From: an uncultured Oscillospiraceae bacterium
GTDB lineage: Bacteria > Bacillota > Clostridia > Oscillospirales > Oscillospiraceae
NCBI GenBank assembly: GCA_947627735.1
Contig: CANQXG010000001.1
Location: 1 to 64,000 of the forward strand
Length of the DNA: 64,000 nucleotides
Direction: 5' to 3'
How positions within the stretch are numbered: position 1 is the stretch's first letter; every line of letters begins with the position of its first letter. Below are positions 7,194-17,200 of the stretch, piece by piece. Under the pieces are notes generated by a model, which saw only the letters and a program-made list of their open reading frames with translations, was not told the DNA's origin and searched no databases. The position numbers and the translations under genes are program-made.

Positions 7194-8435
7194 CTACCGC
7201 GCCAGAATGACCTTCACCGCGTCCAGCAGCGTCATTCCCCCGCCAAGTTTCACCGTCCGGCAGCCGGCGGCCTCGCCGGCCTGAATGTCGCTGTCCGAAT
7301 CTCCCACCATCCAGCTCTCTGCCAGATCAATGTTGTACTTCTCCGCCGCCTGGAGCAGCAGTCCTGGCTTTGGTTTCCGGCAGTCACAGTCGATCTTGTA
7401 CTCCGGCCTTTCTCCTGCAAAGCCCCTGTCCGGGTGATGGGGGCAGACGAAGATGTCGTCCACATAGGCCCCCTCCCGGCCCAAAAGCGTCTCCAGCTTT
7501 CGGTGTATATCGTCCAGCTCATCCCAGGTGACCTCCCCCCGGGCGATGACCGGCTGATTGGTCACGACGATGGCCAGATAACCGCTGCGGTCGATCATCT
7601 GGATCGCCTCCGCCGCGCCGGGCAGCAGCTCCATCTCGCCGATATCCCGCAGAAAACCCACGTATTTGTTGATGGTCCCGTCCCGGTCCAGAAAGACGGC
7701 CCGCTGCTTTTCCCGGAGGTTTTTCCTCTGCACCAGTCCGCTCCGGATATCCCGCTCCACCGCCGCGATCCGCTCCGGCGTGCCCATGTCCTTCACATAC
7801 TCCGGCGACCGGTAGGCGTATACCTCGCCCGTGGGGATGAGGGGCCGGATGAGTTCCCGGTCCAGGTCGGTCTTTCGCGGCGTTTGCAGCTTTTCCAGCA
7901 GCCGGGGCGACAGTACGTGCAGCCCCGCGTTGACGCAGTTTTTATACCAGGTCCGCTCATCTTCCTTCGTGAGCCAGCCCCGCACGCGCCCATTGTTATC
8001 CGCGATGACGAGGCCGCTGTCATAGGGATGGTCGTTGGGATGGACCAGCAGCGTCACCATCGCCTCATGCGCCTTATGGAAGGCCATGAGCCGGGCAAAA
8101 TCCACGCCGAAGATAAGGTCCCCGTTGAGCAGCAGGAAATCGTCCCGGAGCCGGGCCTTGAGGTGATACAGCGCTCCGGCGGTACCCAGGGGCGTTTCCT
8201 CCCTGAAGTATTCGATATGGACGCCGAAGTCCCGTCCATCCCCGAAATAGTTCACGATCTGCTCCCCCAGATGCCCCACCACCAGGATGATGTCGGTGAT
8301 GTCCTGCCGCCGAAGGCACTCGATCTCATGGAGCAGCACCGGTTTTCCGGCCACCGGCAGCAGCGGCTTCGGTATCTGGCTGTTGACGGAGGCCACCCGG
8401 GTGCCTTTGCCCCCGGCCATGATGACGGCTGTCAT
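7194..8435 (-). CDS. Fused heptose-1-phosphate guanylyltransferase and heptose bisphosphate phosphatase (HddC-GmhB)
   Basis: Residues 1 to about 230 are a sugar nucleotidyltransferase (MAGGKGTR, KPLLPVAGKP, LLLNGD, VNAGLHVL), like HddC, which makes GDP-D-glycero-alpha-D-manno-heptose. From about residue 243 a GmhB-like HAD phosphatase follows: FLDRDGTIN nucleophile loop, a CPHH...CDCRKPKPG zinc loop and MVGDSDSDI. Together with GmhA and HddA encoded directly upstream this gives the whole four-step GDP-heptose pathway in three genes. The frame begins right at the gmhA stop, so translation is coupled. The fusion order differs from the usual separate genes, but all motifs appear intact. Confidence 0.88.
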   Translation of the reverse strand: MTAVIMAGGKGTRVASVNSQIPKPLLPVAGKPVLLHEIECLRRQDITDIILVVGHLGEQIVNYFGDGRDFGVHIEYFREETPLGTAGALYHLKARLRDDFLLLNGDLIFGVDFARLMAFHKAHEAMVTLLVHPNDHPYDSGLVIADNNGRVRGWLTKEDERTWYKNCVNAGLHVLSPRLLEKLQTPRKTDLDRELIRPLIPTGEVYAYRSPEYVKDMGTPERIAAVERDIRSGLVQRKNLREKQRAVFLDRDGTINKYVGFLRDIGEMELLPGAAEAIQMIDRSGYLAIVVTNQPVIARGEVTWDELDDIHRKLETLLGREGAYVDDIFVCPHHPDRGFAGERPEYKIDCDCRKPKPGLLLQAAEKYNIDLAESWMVGDSDSDIQAGEAAGCRTVKLGGGMTLLDAVKVILAR

Positions 8436-9074
8436 TCACTCACCCCAAAACTCATTTTCCAGCGCCGCGCAAAGGATATGGTACAGCGTGGAGTGGATAT
8501 CCTGGACATCCTCGGTGTTGTCCGCCGGGGCACGCAGAAGAAGATCGAAGCACTCCTTCATCTTCCCGCCGTCCCTGCCGGTCAGGGCCACGGTCTTCAT
8601 GCCCATGGCCCGGGCCGCCTCAGCGGCGTACAGGATGTTCCGGGAGTTGCCCGACGTGCTGATGCCCAGCAGCACGTCCCCCGGCCTGCCGTAGCCGATG
8701 ACCTGCTGGGCGTAGATATAGTCCGCCCCCACGTCGTTGGACTGGGCCGTGACAAGGGCCGTGTGTGCGCTAAGGTTTATTGCTGGAAGGGAACCTTCCA
8801 GCATCTCAGCTAGCTGAGATGACCCGTTCTCCTTCAGTCTTTGACCGGTCTTGGCATCCAGGGGCCGACGGATGCGAAAGGCCTTCATGAGTTCCCCCAC
8901 GATGTGGTCCGCGTCGGCGCTGCTGCCGCCGTTGCCGCACACGAGCAGCTTCCCGCCGCTCCGGTAGGATGCCGTCAGCAGCTCCACCGTTTCGCACAGT
9001 TCCGGTCCCAAGGCCTCTACGAAGGCGTGCTTGTCCCGATATTTTTGAAATATGTACTCCGTGCTCTGCTTCAT
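8436..9074 (-). CDS. gmhA: Phosphoheptose isomerase
   Basis: An SIS-domain protein of 212 residues that converts sedoheptulose 7-phosphate to D-glycero-D-manno-heptose 7-phosphate. Typical motifs are CGNGGSSADADHIVGEL near 46-62, SAHTALVTA, ISTSGNSRNI and the C-terminal QDIHSTLYHILC metal/active-site helix. It overlaps the HddA-like kinase by 4 bp and abuts HddC-GmhB. It is the committed step of the operon's GDP-heptose branch. Length is normal for the family. Confidence 0.93.
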   Translation of the reverse strand: MKQSTEYIFQKYRDKHAFVEALGPELCETVELLTASYRSGGKLLVCGNGGSSADADHIVGELMKAFRIRRPLDAKTGQRLKENGSSQLAEMLEGSLPAINLSAHTALVTAQSNDVGADYIYAQQVIGYGRPGDVLLGISTSGNSRNILYAAEAARAMGMKTVALTGRDGGKMKECFDLLLRAPADNTEDVQDIHSTLYHILCAALENEFWGE

Positions 9075-10081
9075 AGGCTCGTTCTCTCTTCCTTCGGAAC
9101 ATATGTTTCCGGTCGATAATACAGCACCTTGGCCCCGCCGTTCTCGAACCGGAACGGGATCTCCAGCAAATTGGACAGCGCCTGCCGGACCTCCGGCTGC
9201 TTGTCCTTAGGCACATGCAGCAGCAGAAATCCTCCGCCGCCGGCGCCCAGCAGCTTCCCGCCCAGCGCGCCGGCCTCCATGGCCCGGCTGTAATACTCAT
9301 CGATGACCGGATTGGACACCTTGCCGTTGATCTCCCGCTTCAGTTTCCATTCCACGTCCAGCAGCCGGCCGAAGTCGTCCACCCGGCCCTGCACCAGCGC
9401 CATCTCCGCCTCGTCCACCAAGTCCTTCATCCGCAGCAGCTGCTGGTTTTTGATCTTAAGATTCTTCTCCTGCTCCTCCTGGATGGTGAAGGAGTACCGG
9501 GAGATGCCCGTAAAGAACAGCATCAGGTCATCTTCCAGCGTGGTCTTGTTCTTGTCGCTCACCACCACCGGCTGCACCTCATACCCGGCGGAGCTGAACA
9601 CGATCTTGTTAAGTCCGCCAAAGGCCGCCGCGATCTGGTCCTGAACACCGCCCTTTTCGTTGCACAGCACCCGCTCCAGATAGATGGCCTCGTCCGCAAG
9701 ACGCTTTTTGTCCGCGTATTTCCCTTTCAAAGAATGGAAGGCCAGAAGCATCGCCACCGCGAAAGAGCTGCTCGTACCAAGGCCCGTCCGGGCAGGCAGA
9801 TCGGCATCGTACACGATGGACAGCTCGTGCATGTCCAGATACTTCATCGCCTCCCGCACCGCCGGATGCTCGATCTCGCTCACATGTTTCACCCGCTCGA
9901 TCTGGGAATAGGCGATGCTGTTGCTATACTCGAAAAACGGAGGGAGATGCCGCACAGTCAGATAGCAATATTTGTCTATGCTGGTGGACAGGACCTGCCC
10001 GCCGTATTTCTCATAAAACCCCGGAAAATCCGTGCCGCCGCCAAAAAAGGAGATGCGAAACGGCGCTTGGGTGATAATCAT
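9071..10081 (-). CDS. hddA: D-glycero-alpha-D-manno-heptose 7-phosphate kinase (GHMP family)
   Basis: A 336-residue GHMP kinase. The N-terminus APFRISFFGGGTDFP, the phosphate loop LPARTGLGTSSSFAVA near 100-115 and the C-terminal GGKLLGAGGGGFLLL are diagnostic of the HddA branch. It phosphorylates heptose 7-phosphate at C1, before dephosphorylation by the GmhB domain and guanylylation by HddC. The overlap with gmhA (ATGA type) and the 34-bp gap to the upstream dehydratase place it in the same transcript. Confidence 0.9.
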   Translation of the reverse strand: MIITQAPFRISFFGGGTDFPGFYEKYGGQVLSTSIDKYCYLTVRHLPPFFEYSNSIAYSQIERVKHVSEIEHPAVREAMKYLDMHELSIVYDADLPARTGLGTSSSFAVAMLLAFHSLKGKYADKKRLADEAIYLERVLCNEKGGVQDQIAAAFGGLNKIVFSSAGYEVQPVVVSDKNKTTLEDDLMLFFTGISRYSFTIQEEQEKNLKIKNQQLLRMKDLVDEAEMALVQGRVDDFGRLLDVEWKLKREINGKVSNPVIDEYYSRAMEAGALGGKLLGAGGGGFLLLHVPKDKQPEVRQALSNLLEIPFRFENGGAKVLYYRPETYVPKEERTSL

Positions 10082-10115
10082 ATCTTTTCCTCTCTATCTC
10101 TTCTGTTCGATGGCC

Positions 10116-11138
10116 TCACCGGGTCAGGAACTGCTCCCCCCGCCGCACGCGCTCACGCCAATAGTCCAACAGATCGTGCATGGTCTTCTCATAGGGGATC
10201 TCCGGCTCCCAGCCGGAGTGTGCCTTGAACTTCCGGCAGTCCGGCACCTGCAGGTCCGCGTCGATGGGCCGCAGCCGCTCCGGGTCCACCTCCACCCGGA
10301 TGATGTCCTTCTTCGGGGAGAAGGACAGAAGGGTGTTGAGGGTATCTCCCACTGTGCAGGTATAGCTGCCGCCGATGTTGTAATACTCCCCGGGGATGGG
10401 GTCCACCGTCACCAGCATGTAATAGGCCCGCACCGCGTCCCGCACGTCGGCGTAGGTCCGCAGGCTCTTCAGGTTGCCCACCTTCACCACCGGCTCTATC
10501 ATCCCCTCCTCGATCATGGCGATCTGCTTGGCGAAGGTGCTCTCGTGAAACACATCCCCCCGCCGGGGGCCGGTGTGGGTGAACATGCGGGTGGTCATCA
10601 CCTTCATGCCGTAGGCCTCGGCGTAATACCGGCCCAGCAGGTCCGTCCCCACCTTGGAGATGGCATAGGGGCTGGCCGGATGGAAGGGGCACTCCTCATG
10701 GATGCCCGTGGCCGGTTTCTTCTCCGGGGGGATCTTGCCGAACACCTCCGAGGAGGCGCACACGTGGATGACCGGGTCCAGCCCCGCTATCCGCACCGCC
10801 TCCAGCAGGCGGCTGGTGCCCAGGATATTGGTGCCCAAGGTGTCGATGGGCGAATCGAAGCTGGTCTGCGGATAGCTCTGGGCCGCCAGATGGAAGATAT
10901 AGTCCGGCCTGACCTTCTCCACGATCTTCACCAGGGACACGGCGTCGTTCAGGTCCGCGTACTCGAAAAACACCCGGTCTTTCCTGTTCGCCCGGTCCAG
11001 CAGATGGGACACGTTGTCCAAAGGGCTACGCCACCGGCAGGCGCCGTACACGTCCCAGTCCGTATTTTCCAGCAGAAAGTCCGCCAGATGGGACCCCACC
11101 ATCCCGGTGACGCCCGTTATCAATGCTCTTGTTGTCAT
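10116..11138 (-). CDS. GDP-sugar 4,6-dehydratase (Gmd/DmhA-like)
   Basis: An extended SDR of 340 residues: GVTGMVGSH cofactor loop, HLAAQSYPQTSF, CASSEVFG and YAISK (Y/K catalytic pair). The pattern matches GDP-mannose 4,6-dehydratase. Because the neighbouring genes make GDP-D-glycero-D-manno-heptose, the likely substrate is GDP-heptose, as for DmhA of Yersinia and related Campylobacter enzymes, giving a 4-keto-6-deoxy-heptose. GDP-mannose cannot be excluded from sequence. The product would feed the 3-dehydrase (12147-13313) and the reductases or epimerases around it. Confidence 0.82.
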   Translation of the reverse strand: MTTRALITGVTGMVGSHLADFLLENTDWDVYGACRWRSPLDNVSHLLDRANRKDRVFFEYADLNDAVSLVKIVEKVRPDYIFHLAAQSYPQTSFDSPIDTLGTNILGTSRLLEAVRIAGLDPVIHVCASSEVFGKIPPEKKPATGIHEECPFHPASPYAISKVGTDLLGRYYAEAYGMKVMTTRMFTHTGPRRGDVFHESTFAKQIAMIEEGMIEPVVKVGNLKSLRTYADVRDAVRAYYMLVTVDPIPGEYYNIGGSYTCTVGDTLNTLLSFSPKKDIIRVEVDPERLRPIDADLQVPDCRKFKAHSGWEPEIPYEKTMHDLLDYWRERVRRGEQFLTR

Positions 11139-11156
11139 ATCCAGTCAACCTCTCTT

Positions 11157-12128
11157 TCAGTCGGCAGCGGGATGCGCCCGATACCACGCCATGGTTTTCC
11201 GTATCCCTTCCTCCAGGGATGTCTTTGCCTCGAAACCCAGTTCTCTGCGGGCCTTTTCCACAGACAAGACCTTATAGGGGATCATCGTGGGCATGTCCGC
11301 GTTGTAGACGATCCTAGCGTCCTCGTAATCCGCACATTTCAGGATGATCTTCAGCGCGTCGTTGATCGTCACGTTCCGTCCGGTGGCCAGATTGTATACG
11401 TTGTACCCGCCCGCCTTTTTCAGCGCCAGCACGATGCCCTCCGCCAGGTCCTCAATATAGATAAAATCCTTGTAGTCCTTCCCGTCGCCCCATACCTCAA
11501 AGGGGTCCATGCGCTCCACCGCCTTGCGGATCAGGGACGCCATCACGTGGGACTTGGCCCGCTCGAACTTGTCGCATGGGCCATAGAGGTTATCTATCCG
11601 CAGCACCGTGATATCCATGGCCTTCAGCTTTTCCGCGTACATCCGGCAGACCACCTCGATGAACCGGCGGCTCCAGCCGCCTGTAAAATACTTCTCAAAG
11701 GGGTCGCCGATGTATCCCTGATCCTCCGTCAGCGGCTCTTTGGAAAAGGGATAGACCATGCCGCTGCTGATATAGACGCACTTCTTTACGCCGCTTTCAT
11801 AGGCCGCCTCCAGGATGCGCAGATCCATGATGACCGTATCCGTGACGAGGCCCATGGGCCGGGCCAGCATGCCCTGCGCCCCCGCCACGAAGGCCGCCGT
11901 CAGGATCACCGCGTCCATGCCCTCCATGACGCGGCGGCAGTCCTCCTTCTGCGTCAGGTCTGCCTGCACATAGGCCGCGCCGTCCACTGGGAACCGAGGC
12001 AGACCCTTGTGGTATGTCCCCGTCACGGAGAGGCCCTCCGACACAAGACGCCTTATCACGTTCGTGCCGACGAAGCCCCCTCCGCCCGTCACAAGGACCT
12101 TCATATCTTTTTCGCCGTTATCCGTCAT
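11157..12128 (-). CDS. NAD-dependent epimerase/reductase-like protein with altered catalytic motif
   Basis: An extended SDR of 323 residues with a normal nucleotide loop (TGGGGFVGTN) and YISSGMVYP. Where GDP-fucose synthase and related enzymes have YxxxK, this protein reads TGGWSRRFIE (Trp 152), so the usual tyrosine and lysine appear absent. The C-terminal DFIYIEDLAEGI and YNLATGRNVTI motifs are intact. It may be a ColC-like epimerase/reductase variant, or an enzyme relying on other residues. It sits between the 4,6-dehydratase and the 3-dehydrase, so a late step on a keto-deoxy GDP-sugar is the natural inference. Start MTDNGEK is preceded by GGGAGAG. Confidence 0.75.
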   Translation of the reverse strand: MTDNGEKDMKVLVTGGGGFVGTNVIRRLVSEGLSVTGTYHKGLPRFPVDGAAYVQADLTQKEDCRRVMEGMDAVILTAAFVAGAQGMLARPMGLVTDTVIMDLRILEAAYESGVKKCVYISSGMVYPFSKEPLTEDQGYIGDPFEKYFTGGWSRRFIEVVCRMYAEKLKAMDITVLRIDNLYGPCDKFERAKSHVMASLIRKAVERMDPFEVWGDGKDYKDFIYIEDLAEGIVLALKKAGGYNVYNLATGRNVTINDALKIILKCADYEDARIVYNADMPTMIPYKVLSVEKARRELGFEAKTSLEEGIRKTMAWYRAHPAAD

Positions 12129-12146
12129 GATCTCTCCCGTTTCCGT

Positions 12147-13313
12147 TCACAGGCTGTTGAGCTTTTCGCACAGCTTCAGTATCTTTTCCTTTGCCAGCGT
12201 GGGATAGTTGCCCGTATACAGGCCGTAGAAGTGGATGATATCCGCGTTTTTCAGCGTCGCCGGGTCAAAGCCGGGCAGGCGGTCCCGCACAAAGGGCTGC
12301 CGGGCCATGTTCCCACCGCCGGCAGTGCCCCGCCGGAACTCCACGTTTTCCGCGCGCAGAAGCTCCGTCAGCGCCTCGAACTTCTCCTTGCTGGGCTGGC
12401 GCAGCATGACCACGAAGGCGTAGTTCACGTTGCCCTCCAGGGCAAAGTCCGTGAAATACTTCTCCGGGTCCAGATGGTCCAGGAACAGCTTCCAGTTCTC
12501 CACCCGCTTGACGTTGTTGGCGTCCAGCCGCTTCAGCTGGCTCAGGCCCATCACCGCGTTCAGCTCCGTACTGCGCATGTTGTATCCGGGCACCGCGAAC
12601 AGAAATTCCGGCCTCAGATCGGGATACTTCTCCGCGTAGGACCGCTTCAGCTCCTCGTCCGTCAGCTCCCGCACCATGCCGTGGCTCCGGTACAGGCGGC
12701 ACTGCTGGTAAAACCGGTCGTCATCCGTGCAGACCACGCCGCCCTCGATGGTGCTCATATGGTGGGCGTAATAGAACGAGAAGTTGGAGGCAAGCCCGAA
12801 GGTGCCGCACTTTTTGCCGTTCATGCTGGTGCCGTGGGACTCGCACACGTCCTCGATGAGGGGGATGTTCCGCGCCTTCAGCGCATCCAGCAGCCGCTGA
12901 GAAAGGCCGTTGAAGCCCAGCACGTGGGTCAGGAACACCGCCCGGGTATTCTCATTCAGGCGGGCGATGACCTCGTCCGCGTTCATGGCGAGGGTGCTCA
13001 TGTCCACGTCCACGAACACCGGCGTCAGCCCGGCGGCGAACACGGAGGAGATATCGCTGCTCCAGGTGATGGGCGGCACGATGACCTCTCCCGGTCCGTA
13101 CAGGTCCCGGAGCGCCGCCATGGTTATGTAGTTGGCGGAGGCGCCGGAGCCGACGAACAGGCTGTGCTTCACGCCCAGCCACTGGCTCCAAGCCTGCTCA
13201 AATTCCACTACCTTCGGTCCGTTGGTCAGCCGGTCCGACGTGCGCAGGAAATCCACCACCGCGTCGATGTCCTCCGGTATGATGTTGTTGTCCATCAGGG
13301 GTATGTTCAGCAT
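12147..13313 (-). CDS. ColD/RfbH-like sugar 3-dehydrase (PLP aminotransferase fold, Lys replaced by His)
   Basis: A 388-residue DegT/StrS-fold protein. The usual Schiff-base lysine segment reads FSFYYAHHMSTIEGG, with His 184/185 in place of lysine. This substitution is the signature of GDP-4-keto-6-deoxymannose 3-dehydrase (ColD) and of the RfbH/E1 enzymes, which remove the 3-hydroxyl instead of transaminating. With the upstream GDP-heptose pathway and a 4,6-dehydratase, the predicted product is a GDP-4-keto-3,6-dideoxy-heptose (or hexose, if GDP-mannose is the substrate). ColD needs no separate reductase partner, and none is seen here. Confidence 0.82.
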   Translation of the reverse strand: MLNIPLMDNNIIPEDIDAVVDFLRTSDRLTNGPKVVEFEQAWSQWLGVKHSLFVGSGASANYITMAALRDLYGPGEVIVPPITWSSDISSVFAAGLTPVFVDVDMSTLAMNADEVIARLNENTRAVFLTHVLGFNGLSQRLLDALKARNIPLIEDVCESHGTSMNGKKCGTFGLASNFSFYYAHHMSTIEGGVVCTDDDRFYQQCRLYRSHGMVRELTDEELKRSYAEKYPDLRPEFLFAVPGYNMRSTELNAVMGLSQLKRLDANNVKRVENWKLFLDHLDPEKYFTDFALEGNVNYAFVVMLRQPSKEKFEALTELLRAENVEFRRGTAGGGNMARQPFVRDRLPGFDPATLKNADIIHFYGLYTGNYPTLAKEKILKLCEKLNSL

Positions 13314-13344
13314 GATCGTCCTCCTTTACAATGACAAAAATACG

Positions 13345-14307
<963 letters not shown>

Positions 14308-14311
<4 letters not shown>

Positions 14312-15249
14312 TCTTTTCTCTCCTCTCTTCCTCTAAGAAACCATGCATATGTCTTTTCCAATCCATCCTCCAGAGAGATACGGGGCTTCCAGCCAAGCTC
14401 CGTGATATTCGTGCTGTCCAGCAGGCGGCGGGGCATCCCGTCCGGCTTGGAGGTGTCATAGCGTATCTCTCCCTCATAGCCCACCACCTGGCGGATCTTT
14501 TCTGCCAGCTCCCGGATGGATGTGGTCTTTCCCATACCGATGTTGATCGTACCGGGTCCCTCATACCTCTCCATCACATAGAGGCAGGCATCCGCCCCAT
14601 CGTCGATGTACATGAACTCCCGCTCGGCACTGCCGGTGCCCCAGATCTCCACATAGGGACGGTTTTCCGTTTTTGCCTCATGGAACCGCCGGATCAGCGC
14701 GGGGATCACATGGCTGTTGCGGGGGTCCAGGTCATCGTTCTCCCCATATACGTTGGCGGGGATGCAGCTGATGAAGTTGTCGCCGTACTGCCGCTTGTAG
14801 TAGTCGCACATACGTACGCCGGCGATCTTCGCGATGGCGTATCCCTCGTTCGTAGGCTCCGGCAGACCGGTCAAAAGGTACTCCTCTTTCACCGGCTGCG
14901 CCGACTCCCGCGGATAGATGCAGGACGAGCCGAGATACAAAAGCTTCTTCACACCTATCTCATGGGCCGCGCGCAGCACATTACAGGTGATGAGGAGATT
15001 TTCCATGGCGAAGTCCGCCATATATGTATCGTTCGCCTGGATGCCGCCCACCAGCGCCGCGGCCACGAACACGTACTCCGGCCTCTCCTTTTCAAAAAAC
15101 GCCATCGCCGCCGCGCCGTCGGTCAGGTCCAGCTCAGCATGGGTGCGCGTCAGGATATCCGTATATCCCGCTCTTTTCAGGGTCCGGACGATGGCCGAGC
15201 CAAACAGGCCCGTGTGCCCCGCCACATAGATCTTCGCGTTCTTCTCCAT
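14308..15249 (-). CDS. GDP-L-fucose synthase-like epimerase/reductase (Fcl/WcaG family)
   Basis: A 313-residue extended SDR with AGHTGLFGSAI, AALVGGI, YLGSSCIYP and YAIAKIAG (catalytic Tyr and Lys), plus PANVYGENDD and HVIPALI, all typical of GDP-fucose synthase. In this operon it could perform 3,5-epimerisation and 4-reduction of a 4-keto-6-deoxy GDP-hexose or GDP-heptose, as WcaG-like enzymes do in Campylobacter heptose pathways. Start ATG 15249 has GAGGGG five bases upstream; a GTG two codons earlier is possible. Its stop overlaps the start of the repeat-containing gene, so the phase-variable gene depends on its translation. Confidence 0.85.
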
Positions 15250-15251
15250 AT

Positions 15252-16031
15252 TCACCCCTCGCCTCTCAGCTCACCCATAAGGGTCCTCCAGTCCGTTCCC
15301 GGCTTTACCATGTCCTCTTTCTTCGCGAATCTCCACCGGAATGCAGGCCGCAGGTAAGCAAAATTTGCCATGAGCGGGTTCACCGTTTCTTCGTCCGGCA
15401 TATGGCAGATGGCCGGTACCTCGTGGAATCTCACGCCCAGCCGCAGGGGGATGACCACGCGCTCGATGTTGATGGGGTGCTTCACTTCCTCATAGTCGAT
15501 CGCCTGGGCCAGGATCGTCGGCGTCAGCTGGTTGCCCCATGTAAAATCAGATAGTGCAGTCAGATAGAGCACATCCAGAAACTTCTGAGAGAACCAGTTC
15601 CAAACCTTTTTCACGGGGTCATAGTTCTCAAAGCCGCCGCCCTTCTTCCAGCGGGAGCCGATGACGATATCGCCGGGGTACTTCTTTGCCATGGCGATCA
15701 TCTCCGGCAGCTTGTCCGGCGCCGTGTCCAGGTCCGGCGTCACCATGCACACATGGGACCCCTTGGCCGCGTCAAAACCGTCCCGGATGGCCCCGCCGAA
15801 GAAAGGCCGCGTCTGGTACAGCATCGACAGCGGCACGCCCGCCGCCTCCGCCAGCTTTTGTCCTTCTTCTATGCTTTTGAAGCTGTCGGGATTGGTCCTG
15901 TCGCATACCACCGCTATAAATTCCGCGATATCCTTCGGATCGTTCATCCCCAAGATCATTTTCACCGCCTGCACGAAGGAGTCCGTCTCCTTCAGTGTTG
16001 GCAATATGATACTGACGGATCGAAATACCAC
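15252..16031 (-). CDS. Family 2 glycosyltransferase
   Basis: A GT-A type transferase of about 259 residues: SIILPTLKET at the start, TPDLDTAPDKLPEM as the DxD region and GSRWKKGGGF downstream. It has no clear C-terminal membrane helices. AAAGGAGG lies 9 bases before GTG 16031, whereas the in-frame ATG at 16040 is too close to it, so I prefer GTG. The upstream gene's stop overlaps this region. It probably adds a sugar to the lipid-linked or growing glycan; donor and acceptor cannot be read. Confidence 0.8.
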   Translation of the reverse strand: MVFRSVSIILPTLKETDSFVQAVKMILGMNDPKDIAEFIAVVCDRTNPDSFKSIEEGQKLAEAAGVPLSMLYQTRPFFGGAIRDGFDAAKGSHVCMVTPDLDTAPDKLPEMIAMAKKYPGDIVIGSRWKKGGGFENYDPVKKVWNWFSQKFLDVLYLTALSDFTWGNQLTPTILAQAIDYEEVKHPINIERVVIPLRLGVRFHEVPAICHMPDEETVNPLMANFAYLRPAFRWRFAKKEDMVKPGTDWRTLMGELRGEG

Positions 16032-16032
16032 T

Positions 16033-17199
16033 TCACACATCCTCCTTTCCCGCGGCCAGGTCATCCTTTGGCCGCTGCTGCGTCTTGTTTCTGAACACGA
16101 CCTTGCTCAGCACATAGTTCAGAACGATCACGACCACCGCGTCCAGTATCTTTGGGAACGGCCCTTGAATGGCCATCACGTCCACCATGAACCACAGCAT
16201 CAGCATGTCCAGCACGCCGGTGGCCACACGGGACCCGACAAACCCGGCAAATTCCTTCCGAAGGGCCTCCCCCTTCCAGTTCCAGCTGTTGAATACGACA
16301 GCCTTGTTGGCAACGAATGAGAACAGCAGCGCGATCACCCACGCGACGACGTTCGCCGCCAGATAATACATGACGCCATCCAGCAGGAAGTAGACCAGCA
16401 GGTTGATGGCCGTTGTGAGCGCGCCCACCACGCAGTACAGCAGAAGGTCCACGAGCTGCTGGGCACGGGCGTCATGCTTTTGCGGGTCATACTTCTTCCC
16501 CGCCAGAATGCGCAGGAGGAAGGAGTACACCAGCATCCGCCCGAAGCAGACGATAAATTTCATCAGCGACCGCTTGGACTGGCCCATGATGCGCTTTTTG
16601 AATGAGATGGGCACCTCTCTGATGGTGATGGCGCCGCCCTTCATGAGCTTCAGCTTCAGGATGAGTTCTTCCGAGATATCAAAGTTCTCGCTGGTGAGAT
16701 GGAGCTGCCGCAGGTCCGCTGTCCGGCACAGGCGCAGACTGTCGGAAAAGTCATGGACGTTGACGCCGATGCCGATCCGGAAGCAGAAGTTGAGGACCCT
16801 GGACATGATCTGGGAGCTTTTGGCGTCATCCGTGGACCCGCCCGGTATGTACCGCGAGCCGATGACCACGTCCGTGTCGGGCGTCATCGCCTCATACATC
16901 TTCGGTATCTGGGTATAGTCCTGGGACCCGTCCGCGTCCAGGATCAGGAACAGCTCCTCGCCGGCATAACGGATGGCGGTCCTGTAGGCGCCGCCGTATC
17001 CCGGCTCCTCCTGGTTCACATACTTAGCGCCGAACGCCCGGCACACCTCCGGCGTGTCATCCGTAGGCTCCGCGGAGTCCACGATCAGATATTCCACCCG
17101 GTCGATGACCAGCGGGTCGATGACCTCTTTCAGATCCGGCAGCAGCCATTTCAGGTTTTCCGCCTCGTGATAGGCCAGGATCGTAACAGTCAGTCCCAC
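16033..17199 (-). CDS. Polyprenyl-phosphate glycosyltransferase fused to a GtrA-like flippase domain
   Basis: The N-terminal part (about 1-235) is a DPM1/CsbB-like family 2 transferase: TVTILAYHEAENL, LILDADGSQDY and GSRYIPGGS. From about residue 243 four hydrophobic helices form a GtrA domain (LLLYCVVGALTTAINLLVYF, later FSFVANKAVVFNSWNW). In Bacillus and Listeria the CsbB transferase, GtcA flippase and YfhO transferase are separate proteins that glycosylate lipoteichoic acid from the outside. Here the first two are one protein and two YfhO genes lie directly upstream, so the same three-step system is inferred. Confidence 0.87.
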   Translation of the reverse strand: MGLTVTILAYHEAENLKWLLPDLKEVIDPLVIDRVEYLIVDSAEPTDDTPEVCRAFGAKYVNQEEPGYGGAYRTAIRYAGEELFLILDADGSQDYTQIPKMYEAMTPDTDVVIGSRYIPGGSTDDAKSSQIMSRVLNFCFRIGIGVNVHDFSDSLRLCRTADLRQLHLTSENFDISEELILKLKLMKGGAITIREVPISFKKRIMGQSKRSLMKFIVCFGRMLVYSFLLRILAGKKYDPQKHDARAQQLVDLLLYCVVGALTTAINLLVYFLLDGVMYYLAANVVAWVIALLFSFVANKAVVFNSWNWKGEALRKEFAGFVGSRVATGVLDMLMLWFMVDVMAIQGPFPKILDAVVVIVLNYVLSKVVFRNKTQQRPKDDLAAGKEDV

Positions 17200-17200
17200 G

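Noticed and set aside
10032..13334. Plus-strand open frame of 1100 codons across the heptose genes
   Set aside because: Antisense to three sugar-nucleotide enzymes with intact motifs; no start signal.
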